64,000 nucleotides of DNA from Adiantum capillus-veneris (GCA_014529385.2 CM043946.1:16635077-16699076), one strand, 5' to 3'; shown: positions 11,472 through 23,374, counted from the first letter of the stretch. A program made the numbers and translations. Notes: a model not told the origin generated them from the sequence alone.

Positions 11472-12805
11472 ATGTACATGGAAAATAACTCCCAGTTTGG
11501 TTGCCTAAGGACTGGTTTATTGATAATGGCCTTTTTCAAATTCTGGAATCTCTCCTCACATTCAGCAGTCCAATTGAACTTACTGGTCTTCTTTGTGAGT
11601 TCGTATAATGGTACTGCTTGAGAAGAAAACTTATGCACAAACCTTCTATAGAAGTTAACATATCCCAGGAAAGAGCTCAACTCTGATGCATTTCTGGGTG
11701 CTTTAGCTTGCTGAACACACTGGATTTTATCGTTGGCCATTTCTATTCCATTTCGGGAAACCACATGTCCCAGTAACTGTCCCTTCCAGACTAGGAAAAC
11801 GGATTTAAATGGATTCAAACAAATCCGCTTCTCCTGACAGCGTTTGAAAACCATTTCTAGGAATAATACGTGTTGTTCCTCATTTGAATATACAGTAAAG
11901 TCATCCATAAAGATGGCAAGGATCCGATGAAGGAACTCATTAAACATTTTCATTATACACCGCTGAAAGGTAGTTGGTGCATTTCACAGGCCAAAAGGCA
12001 TCACCAGATACATGAAAGCTCCCCACTTGGTGATGAAAGTGGTCTTCACTCTATCTTCAGGAGCGATCTGTAACTGATTATAGCCACTATAACCATCCAT
12101 AAAGGTATACATTTCATATCCTGCGATCTCATCAAGCAACATGTCAGTAAAAGGCAATGGAAATGGATCTTTGATAGTTTGGGCATTGAGTTTCCTATAG
12201 TCAACACAAACTCTCAATTTCCCATTTTTCTTGGAAACTACGACTATGGGAAATAGCCAATCGCTAATGGCCACCTCTGTGATGAACCCCCGGGGCGGTC
12301 ACTTTTTAGAATGTGTATGATATCACGTGAGTTAACCGGAGAGGATTATTAAAAGACCAAAATGTATACATACAGAGGGGGGTGGGGGTTTTTTAAATAG
12401 GCTCACAGTGTAAGTATAGTATGTATATTGGGGTATTATTAATCACCTCTTGAACGCACGTGATATAGGGGTCTTTTGATAAGTGACTGCCCCGGGGATG
12501 AACCCAGCCTTCAGAAGATTGTCAATCTCCTCTTTGACCTTCTTAGCATAGTTGGGGTTCATCCAGCATCTTTGCAGTCGTAGTGGCCTAGCATTTGGCT
12601 TCAACGGTATCCTGTGCTGACATACTTCAGGATCCACCCCTTTCAGGTCTGTGTGTTCCCAGGCAAATACGTCTTTGTAGTTCTGGAAAATCCTGCGTGC
12701 CTTTTCCTTCATTATAGGGTTTAGATGCTTGTTGACCTTGATCATCCTAGGACTATCCTCCGAGCCTAGGTTCCATTCTTCCACTTCTTGGTCATTTGGA
12801 AGCAA
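11294..12805 (-). pseudogene. Gypsy reverse transcriptase, interrupted by a small transposon
   Basis: Three frame blocks (12805-12497, 12274-11984, 11953-11294) form one RT. The pre-RT block FQNYKDVFAWEHTDLKGVDP, the C-V-D-Y-R-K-L-N block, the D-G-Y-S-G-Y-N-Q block, V-M-P-F-G-L, the catalytic A-I-F-M-D-D box and L-G-H-V-V-S all occur in order. It is interrupted at 12289-12496 by an inverted-repeat element with an 8-bp target duplication. A stop near 11980 separates the last two blocks. The catalytic Asp pair is intact. Confidence 0.9.
12289..12496. mobile_element. 208-bp MITE-like element, copy 1
   Basis: It begins CCCGGGGCGGTCACTT and ends with the complement of CCCGGGGCAGTCACTT, giving near-perfect terminal inverted repeats. 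GATGAACC flanks both sides (12281-12288 and 12497-12504), an 8-bp target duplication. It interrupts RT, where removing one duplication restores the frame, which confirms insertion. A copy of identical length is at 25163-25370 and a diverged one at 23375-23622. An 8-bp duplication suggests hAT-like (or Mutator-like) mobilisation. It has no coding capacity. Confidence 0.9.
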
Positions 12806-13108
12806 CCAATTAGGCCCGCCTCCTTTTCACTTGGTCGATTCCTCAGCATAATCCCAGGATGGCCCATTCAGTTCTGAATCAGCATTCTGATCCACTGTGT
12901 GTTCTTCAGAATGTACTGGCTCCTCTATCATGCCAGTGTCAGCTGATTCCTCCAGCCTCTCAGTTAACTGAACTGATCTTTCCCCTGTGTTGATTTCAGT
13001 AAACTGATCTGGGAATTTCTTTTTTTGCTTGTCGGCTTGCTCTTTATTCAGTAAAACTGCATGCAAGTCATTCTCTGCTAAAGGAAATATGTTCAGAGCT
13101 GCTAACAT

Positions 13109-13689
13109 TCATTCGATCTTCTTTGCCTTGTACTTCTGACATAATTCCTTCGGCCTCAGCTCTTTTCTCCAGCTCCTAGTATTGTTCGTCTGGATCTGAA
13201 TTCTATCACGGGCCGCTTCTATGGTTAATGTTTGATTTGCATAGCCATGAACAACATGTGATGTTCTCAACCATGGGCCCCCTAGCAGCATCCCATATGC
13301 CCCTTGCACATCCAAAACTAAGAAGCTGGCTTTAAATTTTTCCCTACCTACTCTTATCTGCATATTTTCAATCATGCTCGTAGCTTCTACTACTCTGTGA
13401 TCTGCCATTCACACTTTAAATGGTGCTGGCTTTAGATTCGTGATGCCCATTCTCTACTGGAGATGAACTCCCATTATATTGACTCCCCTGCTCCTCCATC
13501 CAAGATAACACTTGAAAGAGGTTCCCATTGTTTCCGAACCTTGGAGTCCACCTGAATGAGCAGGACTTCATCATCTTGGACGGCCGTCAGGTCCACTATT
13601 ATGGCCTCCGCTTCAGCTTTCTTGCGCTGTCTGATGAAGTTTGCCACTTCATGCAAGGTTTTTTTGATATCTTCCAGCTCCACAGTCAA
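13109..13689 (-). pseudogene. Gypsy aspartic protease
   Basis: Two frames (13689-13474 and 13408-13109). The first ends SSVILDGGAGESI, the position of the active-site Asp with D-G-G-A instead of the more usual D-T/S-G-A. The second includes the second beta-sheet region with ASFLVLDVQGAYGMLLGGPW, matching the hydrophobic-G-R/P-W signature of plant gypsy proteases. It matures the polyprotein. 12827-13108 is a Glu/Asp-rich linker to RT. Confidence 0.75.
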
Positions 13690-13920
13690 CTTCTGAATTC
13701 TATCACAGATTTTAACATGGATTTCTTCTTTCTCTTGGTCAGGCTAGTTGTCAGAGCTCAAAGAACTGGTTGTATCTTCACACTGCCATTCCTCCCTTGT
13801 AGTGCTTCCAATCCTTCCATCAACTCTCAGTTCACCAGCCATTCCTTGTATCGCAGCCAGCATGGTGTCAGGTATGTCCGGTATTGACTGATCTTTCTTA
13901 GTTGATTGGGCTGGTATCTT

Positions 13921-15660
13921 CTAAATGACTCGGGCTTCAGAACTTTCTGGTTGCGCTGGCAGCTTCTTGGCTAAATCCTCCGTGATTTTAGCCGTTAGTT
14001 CTCTCTGCTCTTGCCATTCATCTACCACCTTCTCTTTACCCTTGGCCTTCCAAATTTCTCTTTGTTGAGCCCATTTGCTACTGTCAGTAGTGACTGGTTT
14101 TTTTGAAGTGTCTGGAATTTCTTCAATTACCACGCCTTTGCTTCTTGTGACTATCCGTACTGGGATTGGCTCTGGTGCCTTAGCCTCAGTAGCAGTAGGT
14201 GCAGGTGCGTCTGGGCATTGAGCTGCGAAATGCCCGTACTTCCCACAAGTGTAGCAATTCATACTCCAACTCTAGAATTTGCCAGGCCCTCTACCTCGGC
14301 CAATACCCGTTTGGAATCGGCCACGTCCTTGACCAGTACCACTGGTACCTGGTCTCTCCTTATGAGAAGATTTAGCGGGTTCTATTTTCACTGGTTCAGT
14401 ATAGGCTACCACTAATAGGTCTTTGCCCTTCTTAAAGTGATGAATCCTGATGCCACGATTGTTCCATAAATGACCAAAGGCCTTACAGTAAGTACATTGT
14501 GGGCACTCATTGGAGATATGGTCCTTGGATTTGTATTTCGAACACCAAGTCTCCATCTTCCGAACTGGTTGTCTGGTGTGGCTAATCTCGACAATCTGCC
14601 TAGCCATTTCTTCAATCTTCTTAGTCTAGGATCCCTTCTTTGACTTATCCTTGGACCGTTCATTAGAGCTACTGGCACTTCACTGGAATCAGAACTCTCA
14701 GTAGCAGAGCTACTGCTACTAGATCTTCTCTTTTTATGGCTCTTTTCCTTCTTTGCCTGCTGTTCCAGTTTCAGTGCCCGTTGTACCAGATCGTTGAATT
14801 TCTTGGTTGGAGCTGGTACCTCCTGCTCCCTAAGCTTTTTTCTTCGAAAACCATTCAGAAACCATGCACGCAACCTCTTCTCGGATGGTGGTTCCTGTAA
14901 CTGCCTGGTTAGCTCCTTGATTTTTCCACATAACTTCGGACTGACAGATTCCGCTGCTTGATCTTATCCAGTTCACAGAGGATATCTTCATCACCTCTGT
15001 TGTCGGAATACTCCATTCTGATGGCTTTAAGCAGTTTGTTGTAGGATCTGAGCTGACAGGCGGGGGAATGGTAGTATCACTTTCTCGCTGCCTCCTTCAA
15101 GGTTTGCGGAAAGTATTTCCCCCAATCATCCTCATCAATATTTTTCAGTTCAGCATACTACTCAAAAGCATGTATATGAACATCTAGATCATCCTTTTTA
15201 CCTCCCTTGAATATTGGAAAGAAATTTTCAAGAAAGATGTGTAATCATTCCTATTACCATTGATTCTGCCGCTTCTCTTCTTAGATTCAGAACGGTGCTT
15301 GGGAGTCTTCTTACAGTTGTCAGTATCGGCATCCCAATCAATATTTGTTTCTGTCTCTATGTCAGTGTCCTCTCTGTCTTGTCTGCTAGAAGTGCGGTGA
15401 TTGCCTTTACTTCCCTTGGTACCCTCATCCCCCTGCCTTAACCGAAAACTCTTGGCTTTCCGTGCTTCCCTTTTTGCCCTTCTGCGTCGAGAATGATTGG
15501 AATGTTGTGAGTCCTGTATCTCATCAGCCTGATTATGCTCCTCGTGAGCCTCAGTGTCAGTCACCTTCTCTTGCTTAGGGTCAAACTCTCTTCTCGACTC
15601 CTCAGGAATAGGATCAACACGGATGGTGGATTTCCGACCACGACTGGGTTTGGGTGCCAT
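13921..15660 (-). pseudogene. Gypsy gag with three zinc-knuckle-like motifs
   Basis: The first frame (15660-15184) starts MAPKPSRGRKS and is charged. The middle (about 15180-14610) is broken by stops but includes the gag tail (FLNGFRRKKLREQEVPAPTK) and a Ser-rich tract. Frames 14607-14272 and 14262-13921 carry knuckles: WCSKYKSKDHISNEC (second Cys replaced by Tyr), CTYCKAFGH (incomplete) and CYTCGKYGHFAAQC (intact C-x2-C-x4-H-x4-C). A Gly/Arg-rich stretch lies between. It packages element RNA in family members. The start is the first Met after the 5' LTR and primer site. Confidence 0.8.
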
Positions 15661-15734
15661 TGCTGAAAACTTCCAATTGGGAGAAGAGTATTTCAGTCAA
15701 CGAGCTTCAACTCAAGCCACCGTGATCGCCAAAA

Positions 15735-16241
15735 TGGAATTGGAGCGGATCTCTTGAGATAGCTAATTCCAGTGTTAGAAGATTTCAGCTATTGGTAATG
15801 TATTAGTTCAGACAGTAGATCGGACAGAGGAACAGAAACTGAACTGGAATTTATCTACTAGAATAAGAACCAGACTATGTACTGAGAATAATATTCAGAT
15901 TCAGATTCAGAGTACTGAATACAAAGTAAGTGTAACTGGAATATCTGTTGGGACTGGAATTACAGATGAAAGATTACAGTGAGTATGATGTGATTTACAG
16001 ATAGAGTACAGCCGACAACAACTACCAATGATTAACAACTCAAGTACAAATGCCGCCAAAATGCTAACCTGGCTATGCTCAAGATTATGCTAACCCAAAT
16101 GCTAACCCAATTACAATGTAATGGGCCCTATTTATATGCCTTGGGTTTACCATGGTAATTACCGTAGTAATTACTGACTAATTCACTGCCCGTCTCATAA
16201 GAGAGCATTCCCACTTAGTAAAACTGTCTCAGCCGTCTACA
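15735..16241 (-). repeat. 5' LTR of the 11.2-kb gypsy element
   Basis: 507 bp, TG...CA, pair of 5002-5481. On the minus strand the sequence just after it (complement of 15713-15734) reads TTTTGGCGATCACGG, the probable primer-binding site; the cognate tRNA could not be identified by eye. Confidence 0.9.
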
Positions 16242-16246
16242 GTAAG

Positions 16247-17133
16247 GGACAGGGAGAAGAAGGCACTAGATAGAAGTAAGATATCACTTCATACATACTC
16301 TTTTGGAAGAGGGACAGCTAAAGCTTAGAAAGGTACACACAAGTAAGAATCATGCAAACATGTTACCAAAGGTGGTTAACAAGGAGAAGTTGAGATTTTT
16401 CTCATCTTCGATTGGCATTCAAGGATAAGAATCCATAATGGAAAACAATTACATGTTTGTTGTGGAGATCGGTCTCCAACTGGAAGATCGTTAAGTATGG
16501 AGCCAGATTCACCCCTTGTAATTTTTGTGTTGCACATTTGTAAGCCCGCCCCCCATGAGGAGAAGCCACTGTGCATGAAAAAAATCACTCGCCAAAAACC
16601 ACAAAAACCAAAAAAAGTTTTGTCAAAAGATTCCTTTGCACCAAAACATTATGGCCGGACGATCAAAAAGCGACCAGAAAATGGTTGGTTGGTGATTGAC
16701 TGGTTGATGGCTAGTGGTCAATGCATAGCTGGCCGGTGGTTGGAAGTCTATGGATGATGGTCAAATTCAATGGCCGATGGCTAGCATCCAATAGCTGGTG
16801 GCCAAGTTTCATGCAGACTTATCTCATCCACACAAGGGCGCATGGGGGAGTTCTACTTGAACTTGTCTCTACACAAGGACGGCTACACACGACAGTATTT
16901 CATGAGAGAGGACAATCCATTTTGGCCTATAAAAGGAGGTCTCCTCTACACACAAATATGATCCAAGGTGTGGTGAAGTGTGTGTGAGGTTATGAAAGAG
17001 TGTGAAGCAAGGTGAGAGATCCCTTAAGGGTTGCTAATTCCTTTGTAATTTACTTCTAGTTTTAAAGTGAAAGCCATTGAGTGGCTGCTTTTTTGTGGAT
17101 GTAGCCCACCCTTGGGTGAAGCATGTATATCGT

Positions 17134-17134
<1 letters not shown>
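16247..17134 (+). other. Unassigned stretch with LTR-like promoter
   Basis: No recognisable gene. 16690-16800 is rich in GGTTGG/GGTGG and GATGGCTAG phrases. At 16922-16933 GGCCTATAAAAGG is a good TATA box and is followed by transcribed-leader-like sequence, as seen in plant LTRs. With the copia RNase H remnant at 17400 this may be part of an old copia LTR. Boundaries not determinable. Confidence 0.3.

Positions 17135-17200
<66 letters not shown>
17135..17200. repeat. Compound microsatellite (CT)n(CA)n
   Basis: A CT dinucleotide run (17135-17170) passes directly into a CA run (17171-17200). The apparent protein frames across it are repeat artefacts. Confidence 0.95.
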
Positions 17201-17201
<1 letters not shown>

Positions 17202-17399
17202 CTCTCTTGTGTGGTGTGAAAAATCTCTCTCTCTCTCTTCACTAAGTAAACCATTCTAATCTCTATTTAGCTAGTCCATAATTCCTAACATGTGGTGCAT
17301 ATTGCCGCTTAGAGATTGTGTTCTAGAAAATTAGTATTTGGTTCTTAGTTCTCACTTGGTCCAAGAGTATTTTCTTGGATTAGTAATGAGCAACTAGAT

Positions 17400-17804
17400 G
17401 TGGTATTTTCTTCAACAAAAGGTGATTATAAAGCTACCAAATTTGTAGATTTTGAAGCGATGTGGATTAGGAGAATTCTTATGGATTTCGGTGTTGCAAC
17501 AAGGATGCCAATCACACTTCAATGTGCAACCAAATTTGCATGTCCATTGCAAGAACACTATTTTCCATGTAGGCAAAAAGCATATTGAGGTTTAGTGCTT
17601 ATAGATTGAGTCACCCCATTTAAAGGTGGTGCTTATAGATTGAATATTCATGAATAACTTACAGATAAGAGGTCTCTAGAATAGGCCTTGAATGCACTTG
17701 AGATAGAGGGTTTACATAAAGTGAATTGTTAAAGATTGGCATTGAGATTAAAGAGCTTGAGTATTGTTCTAGTAAAATTAATTGTGAAGCCATCTTTACA
17801 AAAT
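17400..17804 (+). pseudogene. Copia RNase H remnant
   Basis: The frame at 17400-17588 contains V-F-S-S-T-K-G-D-Y-K-A and WIRRILMDFGVATRMPITLQ, matching the SST-x-A-E-Y and WIRRIL-x-D-x-G motifs of copia RNase H. After stops, a last block reads I-F-T-K-L-L in another frame (about 17785-17810), corresponding to the conserved D-I-F-T-K-A-L end. It is cut at that point by the minus-strand copia beginning at 17805. Confidence 0.7.
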
Positions 17805-18032
17805 TGTTGGAAATAGGGTTTCATGGAAACACACACAACTTGGAGAAGATGAAGAAACTCAAGGCATGCACTAGAGATTAGTATTGTTTAGTGCACAATG
17901 GAAAGATAAGTTAGCCCTAGAATGATGGGCGTATATACAATGCATGGGGGAAAAACCTCCTAGTGAGTGAAAAAATACCCCAGAGGTCCTAAGTATAGTC
18001 ACACACATCACTACCACATATGCATGGCAAAA
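17805..18032 (-). repeat. 3' LTR of copia A
   Basis: 228 bp, related to the 227-bp LTRs of the plus-strand element at 25561. Its U3 end is mutated (TTTTGCC in place of TGTTACC), so only comparison fixes the boundary. Confidence 0.85.
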
Positions 18033-18069
18033 AATCCCCCTAGAAGTGATGCGGTGAATGAGAGCTGGC

Positions 18070-19946
18070 ACATAGAGTATAGGGAAATGCCATGCCCTGA
18101 GGACATGATCAGTCCAAAAACGGGAGTAAGCTCAAACCTTTGTGAAAAGCTTCCAACTTCTCATGAGACAATGCCTTTGTGAAAAGATATGCAAGGTTGT
18201 CCTGTGTTGGCACATAAACCAATTGACCTCTCCTGCTGAGAGCCTCTCCTTGGCATAGTGGTAATGCACCTCAAGATGCTTTGTGCAAGCATTAAAAAAC
18301 TGGGTTCCTCACAATTGCCAATGCGCTCTGACTGTCAGTGTAGATGGTGTTGGCAGTGTCCTGTCCAACACTCAAATCATCCGTAAGGCGTCTAAGCCAT
18401 ACACACTCAACTGTAGCTGTGAATAATGCCCTATATTTAGCCTCACAATTGGAAGTGTCCACAACAGGTTGCTTCTTACTCAACCATGATATGCATGATA
18501 TGCATGAACTATTGAGCATGAAACAAAAATCACTCATGGACACTCACGTGTCATAACAACTAGCCCAATCCGAGTCCAAAAAAGCATGTAGATTTGGTAG
18601 CAATGATCCCCCCTTGGGATTAAAAAAATCCAAGATATAAAGTGCTACTCAAGTAGCAAAAAATACTCTTGACAACTTGCCAATGCTTAGACCTTGGGCT
18701 ATACATAAATCTGCTGACTTGTGAGACTGCAAGTTGAATATCTAGCCTTGTATTGCATACATAAATAAGGCATCCAATAGCAATCTGGTAAAGAGTGATG
18801 TTGACAGGATTACCAGCATCATGAAGACTCAACTTCAAACCTATTTCCATCGGAGTGGCAAAAGGCTTGCAATCCTCAAGTCCAAATTTACATAGCAATG
18901 TGTCTATGTAACTTGTTTGACAATACCACAATTACACTGCTTAAACTATATGTCCAAGTAATGATGCAATAGCCCCAAATCTTTCATATTGAAAGTAGCA
19001 TTCAAATCATCCTTAAATTCATAATTATGTGTCTCATTCGGTTTCATGATCAAGCAAATGATCAACATAAAGAACGACAATGAGAAGTACATCTACAAAG
19101 TGCTTTTTGTGGGACTGATACAAAAGCCTCATTTAACCAAATGACTGTCAGCTTTCCCATACCAAGCACGAGGAGATTGCTTCAATCCATACGAAGCTTT
19201 CTTACATTTGCACACTTTATCTTCTTGCCCTCTAATGACAAAACCACAAGCTGCATTACATAGACTTCCTTAAATGTTTCATCATTTAAGAAAGCAGTAA
19301 CAATATTTGATTGATGTACATCCCATCCAAAATTATCTACCAATGCACATAGAAAATGCATTGTAGTCATACGACAAGTGGGAAGTCTCTTCATAATCTA
19401 TTCCTTTTTGTTGTGCATAACCTTTTGCAACAAGTCAAGCCTTATAGCGGTCAATCTCACCATCAGGGTTACAAATCAACTTGTAAACCCACTTCATACC
19501 AATGGACTTTTTCCAGGAGGCAAAACACATAAAGTCCATGTGTCAATTTCTATAAGTGCATCATATTCTTATTGCATGGAATGGATTCTGTGCTTCATCA
19601 AAAGATAGAGGTTTCTCTACATCACATAAGCTAGAAACAACCAAAGCATAACAATTTGATGCATAAGATGCATGGCAAGAACGTGAACGAGTATGACTAG
19701 ACGTAGGTGCATCCAATTTACTGTCATGCAAAGTATGCACTAGCCATTTTGGCATACCTCTAGCCTGCTCATTCTCAGCCCTTTCCACATCAAGTACATC
19801 ATGTACATCTGCCTCAGTAATAGATCCCCATAGGCTACATTTGTCTCATTGGAATTTACATTCAAGTTTCCACCACTAAAAAGAGGCAACAAACTATCAT
19901 AAATGTCTTGTGAGCTTACACCAATGTCTCTAGTGCATGACAGCAA
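18070..19946 (-). pseudogene. Copia A RT and RNase H
   Basis: Broken frames (19946-19740, 19394-19182, 18931-18620, 18543-18292) match in order the RT/RNase H protein at 28260-29770. Visible are the DVHQSNIVTAFLNDETFKEV block, SRFMYSPRSKHWQVVKSIF, and the RNase H blocks WLSKKQPVVDTSNCEAKYRA and TIYTDSQSALAIVRNPVF. The RT catalytic region near 19070-19040 is badly decayed. Non-functional. Confidence 0.85.
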
Positions 19947-19969
19947 GGATTAAACAGAAGATTCCACAA

Positions 19970-20392
19970 TCACAACACCTCATGAAACCAAGATATGATT
20001 TTTTTGTGGATGGTACAAACTATAACCTTTGCTTTTAGAACTATAACCAACAAAATGCATTTAATAGCCTTATCAACCAATTTTTTGTGTTGCACTTGTG
20101 GCACCAAAGCATAAGCCAAATATCCAAAAACGCACATGTGATCAATAGATGGCTTTTTATCATGCCATGCTTCCAAAAATTGCTTGAAGCTCATAAACAC
20201 TTCGGACTTAGCTTTAAGAGGATACACCCATGCATGCCTAGAGTATTCATCAATGAAAGTCATGAAGTAAAGGTAATTGTCCAAGGACAGAGTTTGCATA
20301 GGTCCACAAACATCATTATGCACAAGTTGCAATTTGCATGTAGCCCTCACTAAACAGTCTTTTGGAAACTTCGAACACTGCATTTTACCCAA
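19970..20392 (-). pseudogene. Copia A integrase with core deletion
   Basis: A 140-codon frame with the HHCC-adjacent GKMQCSKFP block and the first catalytic Asp region (LQLVHNDVCGPMQTLS), reaching S-F-K-Q-F-L-E and continuing directly into A-W-H-D-K-K-P-S-I-D. In the fuller copy these two blocks are separated by about 100 residues carrying the second Asp and the catalytic Glu. Removal of both makes the enzyme catalytically dead. The same joint occurs at 57846-58206. Confidence 0.9.
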
Positions 20393-20404
20393 AATACAGC
20401 CTTT

Positions 20405-21198
20405 TTAAACATGCTTTACAAGTGCTTCAAGAGGCGGCAAAGAAGCAGTCATATCATATTTCTGCAAATGCACCAAACTGGAAAAATTCATATGCCCAAG
20501 ACGTGGATGCCAAAGTTTTGCATCTGTAACAGCCTCCAAATCCACAACTGCATTTGCAAAATTTTGCCTACACTTGCTGTACAAAGTGAGCTTATATAGC
20601 CCACTGAATAAACTGCCAGATGCAACAATTTCATCACCAAAATTGAGATCATAAACTATACATCTGTCATCCACAAATTTCACAATAAGGCCAAGTATAG
20701 CAAGTGCAAATACACACAAAAGGTTCTTTTTTATCCCAAGTACATAAATTGCATCAACAAGCGTGAAAGAACTGCCATTCGCAACAGTAAGCACAATCTT
20801 TCCAACTCTCTTGATCGGCGGATAAGAGGCATTGTTGGAATAAGTGATTGTATTTCCATGAGGGACATCCTAGAGGAAGTAAACAAGTCAAGATGTGAGG
20901 TAATGTGCTTTGTAGCACCACTATCAAAGTACCACACATGTGAATCTGTAGCAATTGACATAGATGTATCATGGATAGAAAGATCATAAGTGCACTTTGC
21001 ACTAAATGCCCACTCTTCATCTACATCATCAACACAATCTCCTTTCAGAAAAGTTTCTACAATCGTTGCACTTGTAGTGAAACCAGCCTTTTTCTTCTTA
21101 GCCTCTTTTGCCTTCAATTTTGGACACTGCTTGATCAAGTGATCATTAGCTTTACAATAATGGAGATGCATCTTATTTTTGCCAAAATTCCTAGACAA
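20405..21198 (-). pseudogene. Copia A zinc knuckle, protease and pre-integrase
   Basis: Frame 21198-20731 contains the zinc knuckle H-Y-C-K-A-N-D-H-L-I-K-Q-C and the protease active site WYFDSGATKHIT (D-S-G-A). The overlapping frame 20794-20405 carries the protease C-terminal part and the pre-integrase LWHPRLGHMNFSSLVHLQKY block. The two frames overlap, so at least one frameshift separates them. Confidence 0.85.
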
Positions 21199-21403
21199 GG
21201 TGCTACCAGCAAAAGCATTGGTGATTTGCCACTCGCCAAAGAACCATGAGAAGTGGATACTTTGATGTTACCACCTTTTTTTTTAGCAGCCATAAAGGCC
21301 TAATCAATTGCATGCTATTTAGCCTTGTTTGTTTTTGAAGGTGACTCTTGCAATGGCAATGTGCATAATGCATCAAGCTTGGCAACGTCAGGATTTCCTT
21401 GGG

Positions 21404-21992
21404 TCATAATTCTCCAAGTACTGGCAAAAGTTTGGTAAGAATCTGGCAAAGTGTTAAGAATGGTATGCACAAGGGAAGTATTAGAAATGACTTCGCTTGT
21501 AGAAATAAGTGCTCATTAATATCCTTGATACCAACAACGAAAGTGTCCATTACATCTTCTTCATGCATAATCTTTGACTCCAGCTCTTTAAGAAACAATG
21601 CAATTTCAACGTCATTGCGACTTACACAAAGACCAGCGAGAATATCCCAAGCCTGTTTTGCAAATTTGGCTGAACAAATGTGAGGAGTAATAGTGCACTT
21701 CACAGATAACACAATCAATGCATGAGCTTGCACATCTCTCTCATCCCAACGAGATTGCTTAGCCGTAGGCAAAATAGCTCTGGCAACAGCAACCCTGTCA
21801 ACAAAATCTGCAACATCCTCAACATCACTTGTATCCACATAACCAGGACATACATCAATTCCTTGCACAACATTCCAAATGCCCTTGAACACAAGAACAT
21901 GTTGCATCATAAGCCCACATTGGGTAATTGTTCCCATCCAATTTATCCTCAATAACAAACATCTTGAACACATCTGTGTTGTTGTCAGCCAT
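21404..21992 (-). pseudogene. Copia A gag (UBN2-type)
   Basis: The start at 21992 (MADNNTDVFKMFVIEDKLDG) opens a copia gag: K-L-D-G-N-N-Y-P-M-W-A is the expected first motif. A frameshift near 21860 passes reading to the 21404-22105 frame, with S-A-K-F-A-K-Q-A-W-D-I-L and M-D-T-F-V-V-G-I-K-D-I-N-E-H-L-F motifs. Sequence to 21200 continues as degraded gag C-terminus. Confidence 0.8.
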
Positions 21993-22326
21993 GGGGAGTG
22001 CCTGCATCTGATGTGAAAATTGCCCAAAAAGAGGAGAAACCAAGCGAGACCAGTACCTGCTATATAGCACAACCCAAAGAAGATTGTAAGGGACCTGTTA
22101 TGCAAAAAATGGCAGTGACAAAAAATCTACATGAAAGGATGAAATTGCATGTTAGTACTGTCTATAGAGCCCAAATGAAAATTTTGAGCAAACCAAGCTC
22201 TATGAGATTTCCGAAAGTATTTGTCAACCTGCTGACGCTCACCAAAGCTCATTAAAATTTGAGAAAGTGAGCACATGTGTGCTGGAAAACTAAGCCGAGG
22301 ACTACGCAACCTGCTTTGATACCAAT

Positions 22327-22554
22327 TGTTGGAAATAGGGTTGCAGGGAAACACTCAGAGCTTGGAGAAGACAAAGAAGCTCAAGGAATGCAACATAGAG
22401 TAGTATTGTTTTGTGCACAATGGAAAGATAAATTACCCTTAGAATGATGGGAGTATATACAATGCATGGAGGAAAAAACCTCCTAGTGAGGGAAAAATGC
22501 CTCGGCGGTCCTAAGTGTGTTCACACACATCATTACCACATATGTAAGGTAACA
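22327..22554 (-). repeat. 5' LTR of copia A
   Basis: 228 bp, TG...CA on the minus strand (TGTTACC start, TTCCAACA end). Pair of 17805-18032. Confidence 0.9.
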
Positions 22555-22559
22555 AAAAT

Positions 22560-23374
22560 ATCTCGGAGAGTACTTGATACCTTAATACCTTTATTGACTC
22601 AGATTTGACTCTCAACAAGCATAAAGCACCTTCAAGTGATCATTGGGGGGGGGGGGGGGGGGAAGTATACACTCAATGCCCCCAACTCAATTTTTCTATG
22701 TTTAACGTTTTTAAGGTCCCCATGTGAGGTGAAGCCAATGGTGCACCTATCTTGGTGGGATTTTAACTTGTACTTTGACGAGATCTTTTGACCAACGTTG
22801 TTTAGGAGCTACTTTAGGTGCACAACTTTGGCGTATGGGGGGCAGCAATCCTCTAGGCAAGGGTTCAAGGGTAGTGCCCGGAGAAAAAAAAAAGTAGAAT
22901 ATTCTTGGAATATCATAGAGATATTATGCCACATGAACATGCCCTCTCCTAATGTGGCTACTGGGGATAGAGGCTATGATTTGAATAGGTGAGCTATGGA
23001 TGGAGGGCATTCAACAATTAATGCATCATAAATCACTCATGTGTATACACTTGATTATTGCCTAAATGAAACACTATAATTATAGCACATTTCCATGAGC
23101 CAAGGCATAGAAACTTTTTGGATATCTAGCCACTTCTTCTTGTATGTTGTATTGGCTTGAGTTGTCTATATTGCCATCTAAGAAAACCTTGAGAGCGCAT
23201 GGGTGGACATGGCCATCACAGTGTACTTTGCTAGTAATTAAACTTTTTTTATTCTCTCGTTTGTGTAATTTGCATTTTTTCCAATGCCTTTTACTCTAGA
23301 TCCTATTTGCTTCTAATATTTCTTACAATGTGATCATCTAAGTGATAGCTACCTTATGTAGATGGTATGTGTGG
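22560..23374. other. Unassigned stretch with an 18-bp poly-G run
   Basis: No gene recognised. A run of 18 G lies at 22645-22662. Short frames (for example 22798-22992) show no motif. It may be the decayed 3' end of the copia remnant into which copia A inserted. Confidence 0.4.

Larger units (their letters stand above)
5002..16241 (-). mobile_element. Complete Ty3/gypsy retrotransposon, 11.2 kb, with extra 3' coding region
   Basis: Two similar LTRs (5002-5481 and 15735-16241) in direct orientation start with TG and end with CA. They are flanked by CTAAG (4997-5001) and GTAAG (16242-16246), a 5-bp duplication with one mismatch. On the minus strand the order is 5' LTR, gag with zinc knuckles, protease, RT, RNase H, integrase, a further coding-like region of about 3.8 kb, polypurine tract, 3' LTR. 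RT-RNase H-IN order defines Ty3/gypsy. There is no chromodomain and no second RNase H. Stops and frameshifts occur in almost every gene, so it is no longer autonomous, but motifs remain easy to read. A 208-bp inverted-repeat element interrupts RT at 12289-12496. Confidence 0.9.
17805..22554 (-). mobile_element. Copia element 'A' (minus strand), integrase-deleted
   Basis: LTRs 17805-18032 and 22327-22554, both 228 bp, are flanked by a perfect AAAAT duplication (17800-17804 and 22555-22559). The primer site, complementary to initiator tRNA-Met (minus strand TTGGTATCAAAGCAG), is at 22312-22325. The purine tract is on the minus strand at 18033-18042 (GGGGGATT). The internal region has gag, zinc knuckle, protease, integrase N-terminal part, RT and RNase H in copia order. 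Roughly 305 bp of the integrase core are missing relative to 27346-27650, and many stops are present. Confidence 0.9.
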
